From positions 1 to 64,000 of the IMG/VR virus record IMGVR_UViG_3300049043_000117: DNA of 64,000 nucleotides; one strand, given 5' to 3'. The notes under the pieces were generated by a model that searched no databases, was not told where the DNA came from, and saw only the letters and a list, made by a program, of their open reading frames with translations. The stretch is from a virus. Positions within the stretch are counted from its first letter, which is position 1; each line of letters opens with the position of its first letter. A program made the position numbers and the translations under genes. Below are positions 1 through 9,218 of the stretch, in pieces.

Positions 1-428
1 TGCTTCCACGTTTAGGGATGAAGGGGTTGGCTGATTGCGATGTATGGAGGCTAATTGGTCCTACCCCTTGCCCTTTGCCATTTTTCCTCCATGTTGGTGG
101 TCTATTTGCATATACCTAAGCTCCAATGTGTATTAGTTGGACACATTATCATAGAACACAGATGGCGTTTGATTTGGTTAATTTCATTGTACTCTGGTGT
201 TAACCATTTAAAATCATCATGCAAATGTAGCAAGCTCATCATCGTCCCTTCTACCTTGACTTCTCAAACCATTTGCATTTTCTAGCCATAAACCATATGG
301 AATAGGGCTTCTCCCCATTCTTCATGAACAATCTGGCTTCCTCATTGAGGGACATTAACTTCCCATTGGTCATGCCAGCGAATAAGGAGATGAGGTGACC
401 CACATGTCAAAGGCATTTGATAAATGAC

Positions 429-674
429 TTATTTGCACTTGGTACTCCTTAGTGAGGATTGAAGGATGAGGGTCTGAGCTTTTAAGGTCATCATATGTGC
501 CTTCACACTTTTGGTGAACAATATTTGTACCCCCATTTCAATCAACACAGCATTTGCATATCTAGACCACAAGACCCAATTATCATTGTTCAAGTTAATG
601 GGGTCAAGTTTTGGTGTGAGTTTCTGAGAGGTGGGTGCATGCATAAGCATAGCTTGGAGGAAACATCCCAACAC
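429..674 (-). pseudogene. Possible copia-type retrotransposon Gag fragment
   Basis: This 81-codon ORF contains a stretch reading KLDPINLNNDNWVLWSRYA, then AVLIEMGVQ. That resembles the start of plant Ty1/copia Gag polyproteins (UBN2/DUF4219 region: a 'leaving the element' pattern of asparagine-rich residues followed by W and a tyrosine). Homology is judged by eye only. No continuing reading frame, integrase or reverse transcriptase motif is visible downstream, so at best it is a decayed fragment. It could equally be a chance ORF. Confidence 0.25.
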
Positions 675-749
675 CCCTCCCAGTCCCCAAAACTATGTGG
701 CATACCGGAGAATGCAGATGAAATCAGGAGGGCCTGAATGGGGACCCCC

Positions 750-885
750 TGGATTCCAACCACCACCCTGGAGGACCACCCCGGAGGACCACCCCGGAGG
801 GCCCTGACCCTTGAGGACCACCACCCCCAGGAGGACCACTGCCACCTGGAGGACCACTGCCACCCTGGAGGACCACTGCGATGGG
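750..885. repeat. GC-rich minisatellite
   Basis: Tandem imperfect units built on GGAGGACCAC with spacers such as TGCCACCCT or CCC recur about nine times. The ORFs crossing it are low-complexity products of the repeat. It is unlike the AT-rich phage DNA in the rest of the window. Confidence 0.7.
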
Positions 886-2075
886 GCCCTGAAGTGGAAG
901 CCGTTCAGAGATGCCTGCATCTGGCTGTCAGAAAGAATGAAAGCGCAAGTGAGACATGTGGGTGTATCTAAGCTCCAGGCTTGTGAACATACAGAGCAGG
1001 TGGTAACTCGGGTGCACTAGCTTGCTCCTCTATATGTAAACTGGGGCACATACCTGTAAGAGGCTAGGGATGCAGACAGGCATGCTCCAATATACACAGG
1101 ACTTATACAATAGCATACTGGCCTAAAGTTGCTTGAGAACCGACCCTGAAAACTGCTACAGGAACTGCACAGGAAACTGCATGGGAAAGCTGCCCAGGAA
1201 ACTGTCCTAATACTGCATGGGGTTACCTTCCCCAGGTGGGACAGCTGGGTACTCAGTGTGGGTCACCGTCCTCTGAAGACCTCTCCCTTTCCCCCGAAGC
1301 CCGCTGGGTGGAGGAAGAGCCCATGGCAGAATCTGAACAGCGTCCTTTCATCCCTGTACAGTCATCCCAACAGGTGTCAGGAGAGGCCTTGAGGTATCAC
1401 TTATATCTTGTAACTACAGGCACATTTGTGCCTCCCTCTAAGTCACCATCAAAGTCGAAATCATTGTCTTCTGGGTAAGTTCGTAATTCACTAGGAGAAG
1501 TCATTAGAGCAAGCAATATAACTAAAGCCCTTAAAGGATCTATGATTGCTATAGTATCTTATGAAAGGCAATTGCCAGAAACCCGGAAAAACAACAGCAA
1601 CACAAAGGATTGATGGATCAAAATACTTTCATGTTCTTGGCTGCAAAATAAAGAAAAATATTTCTAAAATACCAGCAGCCAAAACAAAGTACTTCTGATA
1701 GATCAAAGATGAAACAAATGCAGAGTACGCTTCCGACGATGAAGAATATGGCAGCCAACAAAAGGTCAAGTGGTAGATCACAGTAAAAATAAACTTTTGA
1801 CGAGACGATCAACGATACGATCCGGATAGAAAATATTCAGCAAAAACTTAAAGCTTCTAAACCCCAACTTCACATGAAATAACAACAACCAGAAAGGTAG
1901 GTTGAAGTCTGATAAGTTTAGGATAGAGAAGAAGTCCGTCGCCGCGTAGGTCCCGCTTCAAAGTCCGTCAGATAGCAGAGAAAACGCAACCTTCTATCGC
2001 CGATACCATTCTTTCGTATGGCATCAACGCAAGCAAAATAAATACTTCATGCAATTCATATTTCAGCAATGCAAG

Positions 2076-2190
2076 CACCTACAAGCAGCGTCGAGATCCA
2101 TTAGCATAAGGGACGGACAGATTTAACGATGCCAACAAGTCACACGCAAGGACTTCACGAAGGCAAAGGAGACTTTAGATCACTGAGTCT
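2076..2190 (+). repeat. 115-bp direct repeat, copy 1
   Basis: The segment from CACCTACAAGCAGCG to TCACTGAGTCT recurs at 2233-2347 with no difference that I can see. The copies are offset by 157 bp with 42 bp of unrelated sequence between them. It may be a genuine recent duplication or an assembly artefact. Confidence 0.85.
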
Positions 2191-2232
2191 ATTACAAAGG
2201 CAAATCAAATGCTAACTATGTACATACTCACT

Positions 2233-2347
2233 CACCTACAAGCAGCGTCGAGATCCATTAGCATAAGGGACGGACAGATTTAACGATGCCAACAAGTCAC
2301 ACGCAAGGACTTCACGAAGGCAAAGGAGACTTTAGATCACTGAGTCT
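2233..2347 (+). repeat. 115-bp direct repeat, copy 2
   Basis: Second copy of the segment at 2076-2190, apparently identical. It lies just upstream of the degenerate triple repeat. Confidence 0.85.
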
Positions 2348-2564
2348 AAAGTCTTTCTGGACATCCCTGTGCCTATATGAACCTGAACTCCGTTGATCCG
2401 AAGGGATTCGACGGAATTACACGAGGATTTGACGACCTACGACAACTACGCCAGAAAACCCTCGAGATCAGCTCCGCTTGCCCGTGAGCCATACAGATAA
2501 GCCTTAATGCACTTAATTGTCCTATATATAAAAGCTGGCGTTGATTGATGCAGTGTGGAGTGTG

Positions 2565-2915
2565 CTCCACGTAGGTTGCCGACCTCTAAATACCGCCAAC
2601 TACGTCGACACACTCTGTACTGCTCCGTTTGCCCGTCAGCTTAACAACTAAGCATATAATGATGAAAGACACCTATGTGCCAAATCTGGCGTTAAATGAT
2701 GCAGTGACGAGCATGATCCACGTAGGGTTGCCGACTTGACGGAACTACGTGGATACGTGTCGACACACAAGGTATAGATCCCGCCTTCCTTGTATAAGCC
2801 TAAAATGAGGAAAGAAGCCTAGGTGTCAAATCTGGCATTTATTGGTGGAGTCTCGAGTGAGATCCACGTAGGGTTGCCGACTTGACGGAAATACGTTGCC
2901 ACGTGTCGACACACA
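2565..2915 (+). repeat. Three degenerate ~147-bp repeats
   Basis: The block TCCACGTAGGGTTGCCGAC, followed 20-30 bp later by CGTGTCGACACAC, occurs near 2568, 2717 and 2863 (the first copy has diverged most). Units also share a segment like CCTAGGTGTCAAATCTGGC. A TATA-like string (TATATATAAAAG) lies near 2523. The layout resembles promoter or intergenic repeats of plant mobile elements, but I cannot name a family. Confidence 0.55.
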
Positions 2916-3168
2916 AGACATGGATCACAAACCTTATCAGACACATGGAGCGACTTTGTGGTAGAGTTCAACGTACAGAAATCTTTCAATTGCTTCACTT
3001 TGGAAAAGCTAACGTTGACGACGAGCCGGAGACGAGGGGAACACTTGGCGTTCCCAATGGCTTCCCACATGGCCTTTCCAAGTCTCAAGTTCAGTGCGAA
3101 GACGACCTTCAGACTTCAGATTTTCATAACGATTTGAAGCTTTCTTCTTCCACCAAGTTACAAGGTTA

Positions 3169-4163
3169 TCAAAAATGAAACTCATCGTCGTTCTGAGCGA
3201 GGGCGAAGAACTTCTTCCTGTCCGAGAATAACTTCACGAGCATATCTCAAAACCATAATCGGAAATATAAATCTCTTCTGTTCAGTCAGATTTTTTGCAT
3301 TTGCAATCGCAGTCTGGAACTCCGCAACCTTTTGAGAAGGTAGCTTTCTGATAATTGCGATCATTCCGTTGTTGAGTCTTGAGTTTCCCGATGGATGCGT
3401 CCTCCTTCACCAGACTCTGATCGTTGTTCCTCTGAATAAACCATTTGTTCAACTCCTGGAAGATTTCATCATGGGCAGAGGAGTAAGATCACTTTGAGTT
3501 GACACCCTTGTACCTCATATAAGGTTTCAAACCATCATACTGAGATGAGGCTTGGTAGAACCATAAAGAGAGGTAGTCTCAAAAGAACAAATATCTGATC
3601 CATACTTCTTATCTAATGTTTCACGAGCTGTGTGAGAACAACAAAGGAGTGCAAGAAGTTTGCCTCCAGATAATTAAATCCGAAAGGTTGTGTGGGAACA
3701 ATAATGAATCCCATAATTGCATGACGATTGAACCTAGACAACTCAGGAGTTTGTCCAAGCCAGATCATTACGAGGTTTAGAGTTGATTGTAGGAGAACCG
3801 AAACGACAGAAACCAACAATCTTCTGTGTATTAGTTTCCTGTACAATCCATTTCAAAGACTTACCTGGAATACTATCTTCAATCGCATGAGAGGTAGTAA
3901 TCTGAAGTCTTTCATTAAAATATTCATTTGTAAATCCACCCTTCTCTCCTGCAGGATAAACTTTAAAGTTCATGTCCTGTGGGTGCATGTCAAATGCATC
4001 AAACATATCATCTTCTGGACCAAGCCCAAAATAGATGAAGGCATTTGTTCCATTCTTTCAAGTTTAATATTACGCAGGTATTCATGAATTCTTCCATGTT
4101 AGAGAAGTAATCAATGAATTGATCTGCCTGCGTTAAACAGCAATCATCAAGTTCTAGTTGCAT
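3169..4163 (-). CDS. DUF4338 (DruA-like) protein
   Basis: Joined across several indels this gives about 330 residues. The centre reads RFGSPTINSKPRNDLAW, LSRFNRHAIMGFIIVPTQ, then GKLLALLC and FETTSLYG. This conserved core resembles DUF4338 proteins found in cyanophages and related to the DruA component of Druantia defence. The start at 4163 follows the preceding gene by 1 nt, and the gene ends in DEFHF-stop at 3169. Its role in the phage is unknown: DruA alone has no settled activity, and a DNA-modifying or host-defence-related role is only inference. It is the last gene before the change to non-phage DNA, so its downstream neighbours (normally 62, regA and 43 near here) are missing. Confidence 0.65.
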
Positions 4164-4164
4164 A

Positions 4165-4460
4165 TCAGAGAATCAGTTTCTTTTCTGCGGGGGTAACAAG
4201 TTTACTCCCATAAATTTCATTATACTTGTTTTTAACTTGTTCCTCAACTTCTGCAATATAAACAATATGATGTTTTGCAATAATAAGATCGGGGATTGAC
4301 TTATTAATCACAGAAGCCCAAGAGCAAATCCGACCGTACCATTTGGTGTCGGAAGAACTACAAGTCCATTTTTTACGGTTACGAAGTTGGCATCTTCAGA
4401 AACAAGTTCTGCAACGACTTCTTCACCAGTTGCAATACGAAATAGTTTTACATTAATCAT
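4165..4460 (-). CDS. Small conserved cyanophage protein, Sm/SH3-like
   Basis: This is one of the few intact frames, about 98 residues. It opens with MINVKLFRIATGEEVVAELV, then a short beta-rich stretch (FVTVKNGLVVLPT), and ends in a charged helix (EEQVKNKYNEIYG). The opening pattern 'lys-leu-phe-x-ile-x-thr-gly-glu-glu' recurs in a second protein here (19605-20011, VIKLISGEEIFSVV), so both may share a small beta-barrel fold of the Sm/SH3 type. Its start overlaps the stop of gene 44 (ATGA), so it is probably translated with the clamp loader. No function is known. Confidence 0.6.
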
Positions 4461-5415
4461 TTAAATTCACACTCCACCATAATTTCAGTTAACGCTGCCA
4501 AGAATATTCACTTCCTGGTCAGTCACGAAACGCACATTGGTATTGATACTTAGCAATAATAAGAACGGCAGCAGGAATAGTTTGGGGTGAAGAACCAATC
4601 AGTAAGCGCGTCATAAACCCTGCGAAGTAGACTACTAGCATCGTTGTCCAGGTTGCCCGACCACCCACTTTCGGACTTCAGTAAAGTTTTTAGTTTTGAG
4701 ATGTTTAACAAGTTCATTGACATTTACATCAGAGAAATTCAGCAAGAATTGCCAGAGTCAATCTTCCCACCCGCAGAGTATCGTTGACACTCATTTAGGA
4801 CTCGTCACAAGTCGGGGAAGTGTTTGTTGATGAGTTCTGCAAGAACTTTAGGATCGTATTGTACGCTTCTTCATCCAAGATGTTCTGTAGTCGCTTGAAG
4901 AATGCTCCTGCAAGTTGAGCTTTTCTTTCCCTTTGATACTGAACTCAACGACTGCACATCGGGAGTGGAGAGGTTCGATGATCTTGTTCTTGTAGTTGCA
5001 AGTGAAGATGAATCGGCAGTTGTTATAAAATGCCTCAATATTGAGCCGTAGAAGGAGTTGAACGTCGTGGGCTGTGTTGTCACTTCATCAATGATGATGA
5101 CTTTGTGTTTTGCATCACCCGCAGAAAGTGAGACGGTCGAAGCAAAGTTCTTTGCTTGGTTCCGTACCGTGTCCAGAAATCGTCCTTCGTCAGATCCATT
5201 GATGACATAATAATCTGCTCCTAAGTTCATTCACATAAGTACTTTTGCAACTGTGGTTTTTCCGCATACCTGGAGGTCCAGCAAGCAGTAAGATTTGGAA
5301 TTTCTTTCTTCTTTAGAAACTCCTAAAAAGTTTTTTTAGTTTGCATCTGGGAGGATACAATCTTCGATTCTTGCGTGGGCGATATTTTTCTCCACAAAAA
5401 TTCATCACGACTCAT
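4457..5415 (-). CDS. gp44: Clamp loader large subunit (T4 gp44)
   Basis: ATPase subunit of the sliding clamp loader, which opens and loads the gp45 ring at primer ends. The start MSRDEFLWREKYRP is typical of the family. A Walker A remnant (AGPPG...KNHSC, frameshifted) lies near 5270-5240. Walker B is VIIIDEV, and a sensor/arginine-finger region (FIFTCNYKNKIIEPLHSRC, split by an indel) follows. The span codes for about 319 residues, the same as T4 gp44. At least five indels break it. The clamp gene lies about 1.4 kb upstream on the same strand. The small subunit gp62 usually follows but is not seen here. Confidence 0.9.
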
Positions 5416-5418
5416 AAT

Positions 5419-5673
5419 TCAAAAAGAAATTTCAATAAGTTTTACCAACTCAATAATAGCAAAAAAAGAACGAATGGTCATCATATCCCACATTCTTACT
5501 TTGTAGAAGTATGGAAACGACAAAAGGTTCCCAAACAACCTAAAATAAATTCCAAGTTGAACACTATTAAACAGAATTACAGCATACCCAAAAATAAAAA
5601 ATGCATTTCCAATAATCCTCAACCAACTCAATCTTGGATATTGTGGATGTATAAATTTATCAGTTGAACTCAT
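5419..5673 (-). CDS. Small membrane protein
   Basis: Intact frame of 84 residues. Two hydrophobic segments can be seen: LRIIGNAFFIFGYAVILF (about residues 18-35) and RLFGNLLSFPYF to IRSFFAIIELVKLIE. The protein is probably an inner-membrane protein. Similar small two-span proteins with a central MWD motif occur beside gene 44 in cyanophages (family recollection, not searched). It lies directly upstream of gene 44, with 3 nt between its stop and the gene 44 start. Function unknown. Confidence 0.6.
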   Translation of the reverse strand: MSSTDKFIHPQYPRLSWLRIIGNAFFIFGYAVILFNSVQLGIYFRLFGNLLSFPYFYKVRMWDMMTIRSFFAIIELVKLIEISF

Positions 5674-5676
5674 ATG

Positions 5677-6194
5677 TCATATCCATTCAGGTTTGCGTTC
5701 TGGCATACGAAGATAATTAGATGCAACCCAAGGTTTAGATGCGATATACATCTTGTAAGCAGTAAAAGTGTCAATGCTTGTCATCAAATTTATATTCATC
5801 CGGCATTGCACGAGCAAAAGGAGTTACTTCCGTAATCTTTACCTTTGGGAAACAAATAATATGCACCAAGAAGAGTATTATAACACGAATGTATGTTTAC
5901 CATATCGTAGATGTATACTCATCACACAGATTCATACCATGTTTAATCAACCAATAGGCATTATGAATACTTTCGAATGCCCATTTGAGTACATGGATGA
6001 TTCCGGAATGCACCTTTTTCAGTCGCATATGGAGTTTCATCGGACTTATGAAAGGTGCCATAATTATGATACCATTTTTAGATGCCACAATAGAAAGCAT
6101 TTGACAACACTCAAGTGGCATTTTCACAATATGTTTATCTGGGAGTACAAATTGCACTTTCAGCAGGAAATGGGTTAGTAACAAAGATATTCAT
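5677..6194 (-). CDS. Conserved phage protein of unknown function
   Basis: About 170 residues after joining frames. The N-terminus reads MNIFVTNPFPAESA, followed by PDKHIVKMPLECCQMLSI, then FRNHPCTQWAFES, HNAYWLIKHG, CDEYT and, in the C-terminal part, VTPFARAMPDEYK and KPWVASNYLR. Invariant-looking His, Cys and Glu residues (DKHIVKM, NHPC-W, DEY) suggest an enzyme. Proteins of this pattern are widespread in phages with no firmly assigned activity. Its stop lies 4 nt before the start of the membrane protein gene at 5673. Confidence 0.65.
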
Positions 6195-6205
6195 AGTATA
6201 AAAGA

Positions 6206-6774
6206 TTAAAGTTTAATCCAATTTTTCCAAGTTGGGGAACTTGATTTTACTCTTGCTCTTGCACAACTATAACTTATACTGTAGTAATTAGCAACTTCTT
6301 CTAGACCAGTAAAGTAAGTGTCCTCAATTAAATATGTTTGTTTTTTTGATTGACTTATACTTTTACCTCTAATTAAAAGAAATTGTTTATCATTTTCAAG
6401 TTCTCTTATTTTTTAAATCTTTTTTCTACAAGTTCTTTGGAGTGTTTTTTTCCAGTTAAACTTTGTCTCATTTTTTCAATTGAGTTTTCAGTTAATCTAA
6501 TTTGTCCTCCAGGAAGAATATTGTAATAGGGTTTAAGTAGTATCTATGTAATAGATTTCTCTTTCGTTTAATTCGTTCTAAATTCCTAGCAGTATCTAAA
6601 ATTTCAATAATAAAATTTTCTATTCCATACTTTCGCATAGCAGTTATGAAGTTTATATCCACTACCACGAATAGACATTTCTTTATGTTTCCTAAATCTA
6701 TAATCAATATTTTTTATAGTTTGACCTACATAAAACTCTTGAGTTTGCAAATTAGTTATTTTATAGATGAACAT
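6206..6774 (-). CDS. GIY-YIG homing endonuclease
   Basis: The N-terminus reads MFIYKITNLQTQEFYVGQT, which carries the paired motifs of the GIY-YIG family (YKI...YVG). KYGIENFIIEIL and a glutamate-containing segment (NEREIYYID after a frame correction) follow. The C-terminal half has RLTENSIEKMRQSLTGKKHS, the NUMOD3-type DNA-binding module found in homing endonucleases, and a helix-turn-helix-like tail. The expected length is about 190 residues. It lies downstream of clamp gene 45, with a hairpin and a late promoter box in between. Such free-standing endonucleases usually cut the equivalent site in endonuclease-free relatives and spread into it. Confidence 0.85.
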
Positions 6775-6777
6775 AAA

Positions 6778-6817
6778 AAGTATCCTATTACATTATTATT
6801 TATAAAATAGGATACTT
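6778..6817 (-). terminator. Hairpin between gene 45 and the GIY-YIG gene
   Basis: A perfect 12-bp inverted repeat (arms 6778-6789 and 6806-6817, AAGTATCCTATT/AATAGGATACTT) with a 16-nt loop is followed on the minus strand by a run of T. The gene 45 stop codon and a TATAAATA box both lie in the loop. It is symmetrical enough to work in either direction. Confidence 0.7.
6797..6804 (-). promoter_or_regulatory. T4-type late promoter box
   Basis: Exact TATAAATA on the minus strand, 23 bp upstream of the GIY-YIG start codon, inside the loop of the hairpin at 6778-6817. Late sigma gp55 together with the gp45 clamp recognises this sequence in T4. Confidence 0.55.
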
Positions 6818-7516
6818 AAAAATCATATCATATTGACTGTCAGGTTCTAGTGCGATACCAGTATTTGAGGTTTTTATCTTCAGATTGGAAACGAGACAGG
6901 AGTTTTTGGAGATCACAACCTCATAAGAACCAGGAAGAATCTTAATGTTCTCAACTTTGAAATTCAGAACAAAAGTACCAGTCAGTCTCACCCACAACCA
7001 GACGAATATTCATTGGAAGTATCGTTCTTCTTATCACGAACCACCAGTTTCACCACACCCGCTTCACCAACCACAGAAAGGTCAGGAACACCGATAAACT
7101 CCTAGCAGCCTTGAGGAGTTTATCCAGTTGTTGAGTATTCAGTTCAAAACAAACATCCTCAGAAGGAAGAGAGATGGATTTCTCAGGGGGAGTCACGATA
7201 CACTGCAGGATCTGCAAAGAAATACTTGGATCGTGCACTTACCTTCACTGATTCCCACATAACTATCGTTAGCGAATTTCAGTTGAGGGTTCTGATAGAG
7301 GGACATTGCATTCAGGAACTGATTCAGATCGTAAATACCGAAGTCGCGTTCAAATTCCTCTTCAACTTCTACTTCTGCAAGAATATTCTTCATCACAGAG
7401 ATAGTACGAAGTTTATTACCTTGCTTGAAAAGAATAGACTGGTTGATACCAGAGAAGTTCTTGAGAAGAGAAAGAGTTTTTTCAGAGAGTTTCATAGATG
7501 TATCTTTAAGTTTCAT
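6800..7516 (-). CDS. gp45: Sliding clamp (T4 gp45)
   Basis: DNA polymerase processivity clamp and activator of late transcription. The start MKLKDTSMKLSEKTLSLLKN, then GINQSILFKQGNKLRTIS, AEVEVEEEFERDFGIYDLN and FLNAMSLYQNP are the gp45 pattern. The C-terminal part is PGSYEVVISKNS and ends DSQYDMIFKYPIL. The span codes for about 238 residues (T4: 228). Indels near 7230, 7110 and 7000 break the frame. The ATG at 7516 fits better than an upstream TTG. Confidence 0.9.
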
Positions 7517-7518
7517 GA

Positions 7519-7849
7519 TCAACGGAATTCAGTGAGGCCATTGTTTTGACGGGAATAGTGTCCATCAAAGTGAAGCAGAAGCATTGCGTAGTGAATGACT
7601 TTCAGAAGATCGCGTTTGTTACGACCATCCTTGTCACCATAACGACTTCCATATTTCAAGATATTTCCATGGCAGAATCCAGTAGCAAGATCCTTTGCAT
7701 CCATTCAGATCAATCGTTTGAATACCTTTGTATTCTTGATTGTGACCACAATAGTGACTACCATAAGTACTAGTCACATAATCCTGAATATCTTTCAGGA
7801 TTTTATCTTCATTATATTTCCAAAGATGATTTTTGGGACTTTCACTCAT
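7519..7849 (-). CDS. DUF3310-like small protein
   Basis: About 110 residues from MSESPKNHLWKYNEDK. The C-terminal part reads DLATGFCHGNILKYGSRYG, then KRDLLKVIHYAMLLL. This 'GNxxKYxxRxG...DLxKxxxY' pattern is that of DUF3310, a small domain common in phages whose function is not settled. One indel near 7705 splits it. It sits between a terminator and gene 45. A longer start at 7975 exists in the same frame but would cross the terminator hairpin, so I prefer 7849. Confidence 0.65.
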
Positions 7850-7939
7850 ACGGGGATACATTTCCAAGTACAATTTGATCGGAACCACCTGGAGAGATGC
7901 GTAAATCGATAGTCTGAAATAGGGTAGTACTCGTTCCAT

Positions 7940-7973
7940 AATAAAAGGGAAGGTCATAAGTTTTACCTTCCCC
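7940..7973 (-). terminator. Intrinsic terminator after the MoxR ATPase gene
   Basis: On the minus strand GGGAAGGT and ACCTTCCC (8 bp, 10-nt loop) are followed by TTTTATTAT. It lies 25-55 nt past the ATPase stop codon. Confidence 0.8.
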
Positions 7974-7996
7974 AATTATATCAGAAAGGTGGACTT

Positions 7997-9099
7997 CTAT
8001 GAACAACTCTGTTCAGTAGGCATTTGGAAGTCTGCATCCACTTTGTCATAAAGTTCAAGGAACGATTGTTTGGTTTCATCATCAAAGCGATTCACACACA
8101 CTTGGATTGCCTTGGCTTTATCGTTGAAGATGGAGTAGGCACGGATGATGTGAACCAGACGACGGGTACTGATGATTTCCTCAATACCACCATCATAGAA
8201 AGTCTTACGGATGATATCCAGCCCAGTCAGCAAGCACTTGCAGAAGTTGGAATCATCCACTCCGAGAGTTTGTGCAACTTTATCAAGGATCTTGACTTCA
8301 TTTTCGACAGAAGGGTACTCCTGTTCAAAGGTCACAGGAAGCGTTCAAGGAATGCTTCGTTCAGAACATTGGTGCCGATAAAGCGACCATCATCCGAACC
8401 CTTACCTTTGGTGTTTGCAGTGGCGACCACATTGAAACCAGACGGCAGGTTTCACGAAACGACCGATCTTCTTCAAGAAGACACCCTTACCTTCCAGAAC
8501 AGATTGGAGACACAGGATCTTATTGGATGCAAGGTCAATCTCATCAAGAAGCAGAATTGCACCACGCTCAAGTGCACTTCAATCACAGGACCATTGTGCC
8601 ACGCAGTTTCACCATTCACTAGACGGAAACCACCAATCAGGTCATCCTCATCGGTCTCAATAGTGATGTTGACACGAATCAGTTCCCGACCCAACTGAGC
8701 GCAAGCCTGTTCAACACCGAAAGTTTTACCATTCCCAGACAAGACCAGTGATGAAGGTAGGATAAAACAGACGAGATTGAATAATTTTTTTAATATCATT
8801 AAAGTTACCAAACTTGACGAAGGTATCATCTTTCTCAGGAATAAGGTTTTGGTGAACTTCAGGAAGAACAGCAACATTCTGGAACGAACGCTCGATCTCT
8901 TGAACCCGTTCTTGAGTGACTTCCAGATTCCAACGACCACGAGAAGTCTTGAAGTTCTCAAGACGGCGAGTAACGGTAGGATAGGAAAGGTTGTTCATTT
9001 GCCACGATAGGCTTCGACATCACCAGAAGTGATATCAGAACCATAAGCGGACTTAAGACCTTCCAGAATTTGATCGTCGTTCATTTGGAGGCGGGGCAT
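7997..9099 (-). CDS. MoxR-type AAA+ ATPase
   Basis: About 365 residues starting [16 protein letters not shown]. After frame joining, Walker A reads [16 protein letters not shown], then [20 protein letters not shown] (pre-sensor loop) and Walker B as [13 protein letters not shown] typical MoxR stretch [16 protein letters not shown] lies near the C-terminus, where [10 protein letters not shown] gives the sensor-2/arginine region. These ATPases normally remodel complexes together with a VWA-domain partner. Such a partner lies about 4.5 kb upstream (13620-16006). Several indels break the gene. It ends at a strong terminator. Confidence 0.85.
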
Positions 9100-9218
9100 G
9101 ATGTGGTGTGTTTCTCAACTGAAGCCATCAATACACTAAAAAGGGGACTGCAAAACCAGGTGTGTAGGTTTCCGAAGTGGCCATCTACAAAATGTCTTTG
9201 ACTTTACCGCACAAATCT

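Larger units (their letters stand above)
1..3168. other. Non-phage flank, plant-like repeat DNA
   Basis: No recognisable phage gene lies here, and both strands are broken by frequent stops. The stretch holds a GC-rich minisatellite (about 750-885), a perfect 115-bp direct repeat (2076-2190 and 2233-2347) and three copies of a ~147-bp degenerate repeat (2565-2915). A short minus-strand ORF near 429-674 resembles a copia-type Gag. Base composition and ORF structure change at about 3.0-3.17 kb, where a phage gene ends at 3169. I infer eukaryotic, probably plant, DNA joined to a phage genome. The exact joint cannot be placed. Confidence 0.6.

Noticed and set aside
750-885. GC-rich tandem repeat, considered as CRISPR or a collagen-like gene
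   Set aside because: Units are about 10-20 bp with poor spacing and no open frame beyond the repeat. A minisatellite explains it.
5768-6178. Plus-strand ORF of 136 codons
   Set aside because: Antisense to the conserved phage protein at 5677-6194.
8024-8698. Plus-strand ORF of 224 codons
   Set aside because: It lies wholly opposite the MoxR ATPase gene, whose motifs are clear. It is a shadow frame.
9100-9218. Gap between two minus-strand genes, considered as a promoter region
   Set aside because: No clear -35/-10 pair, late box or hairpin could be defended.
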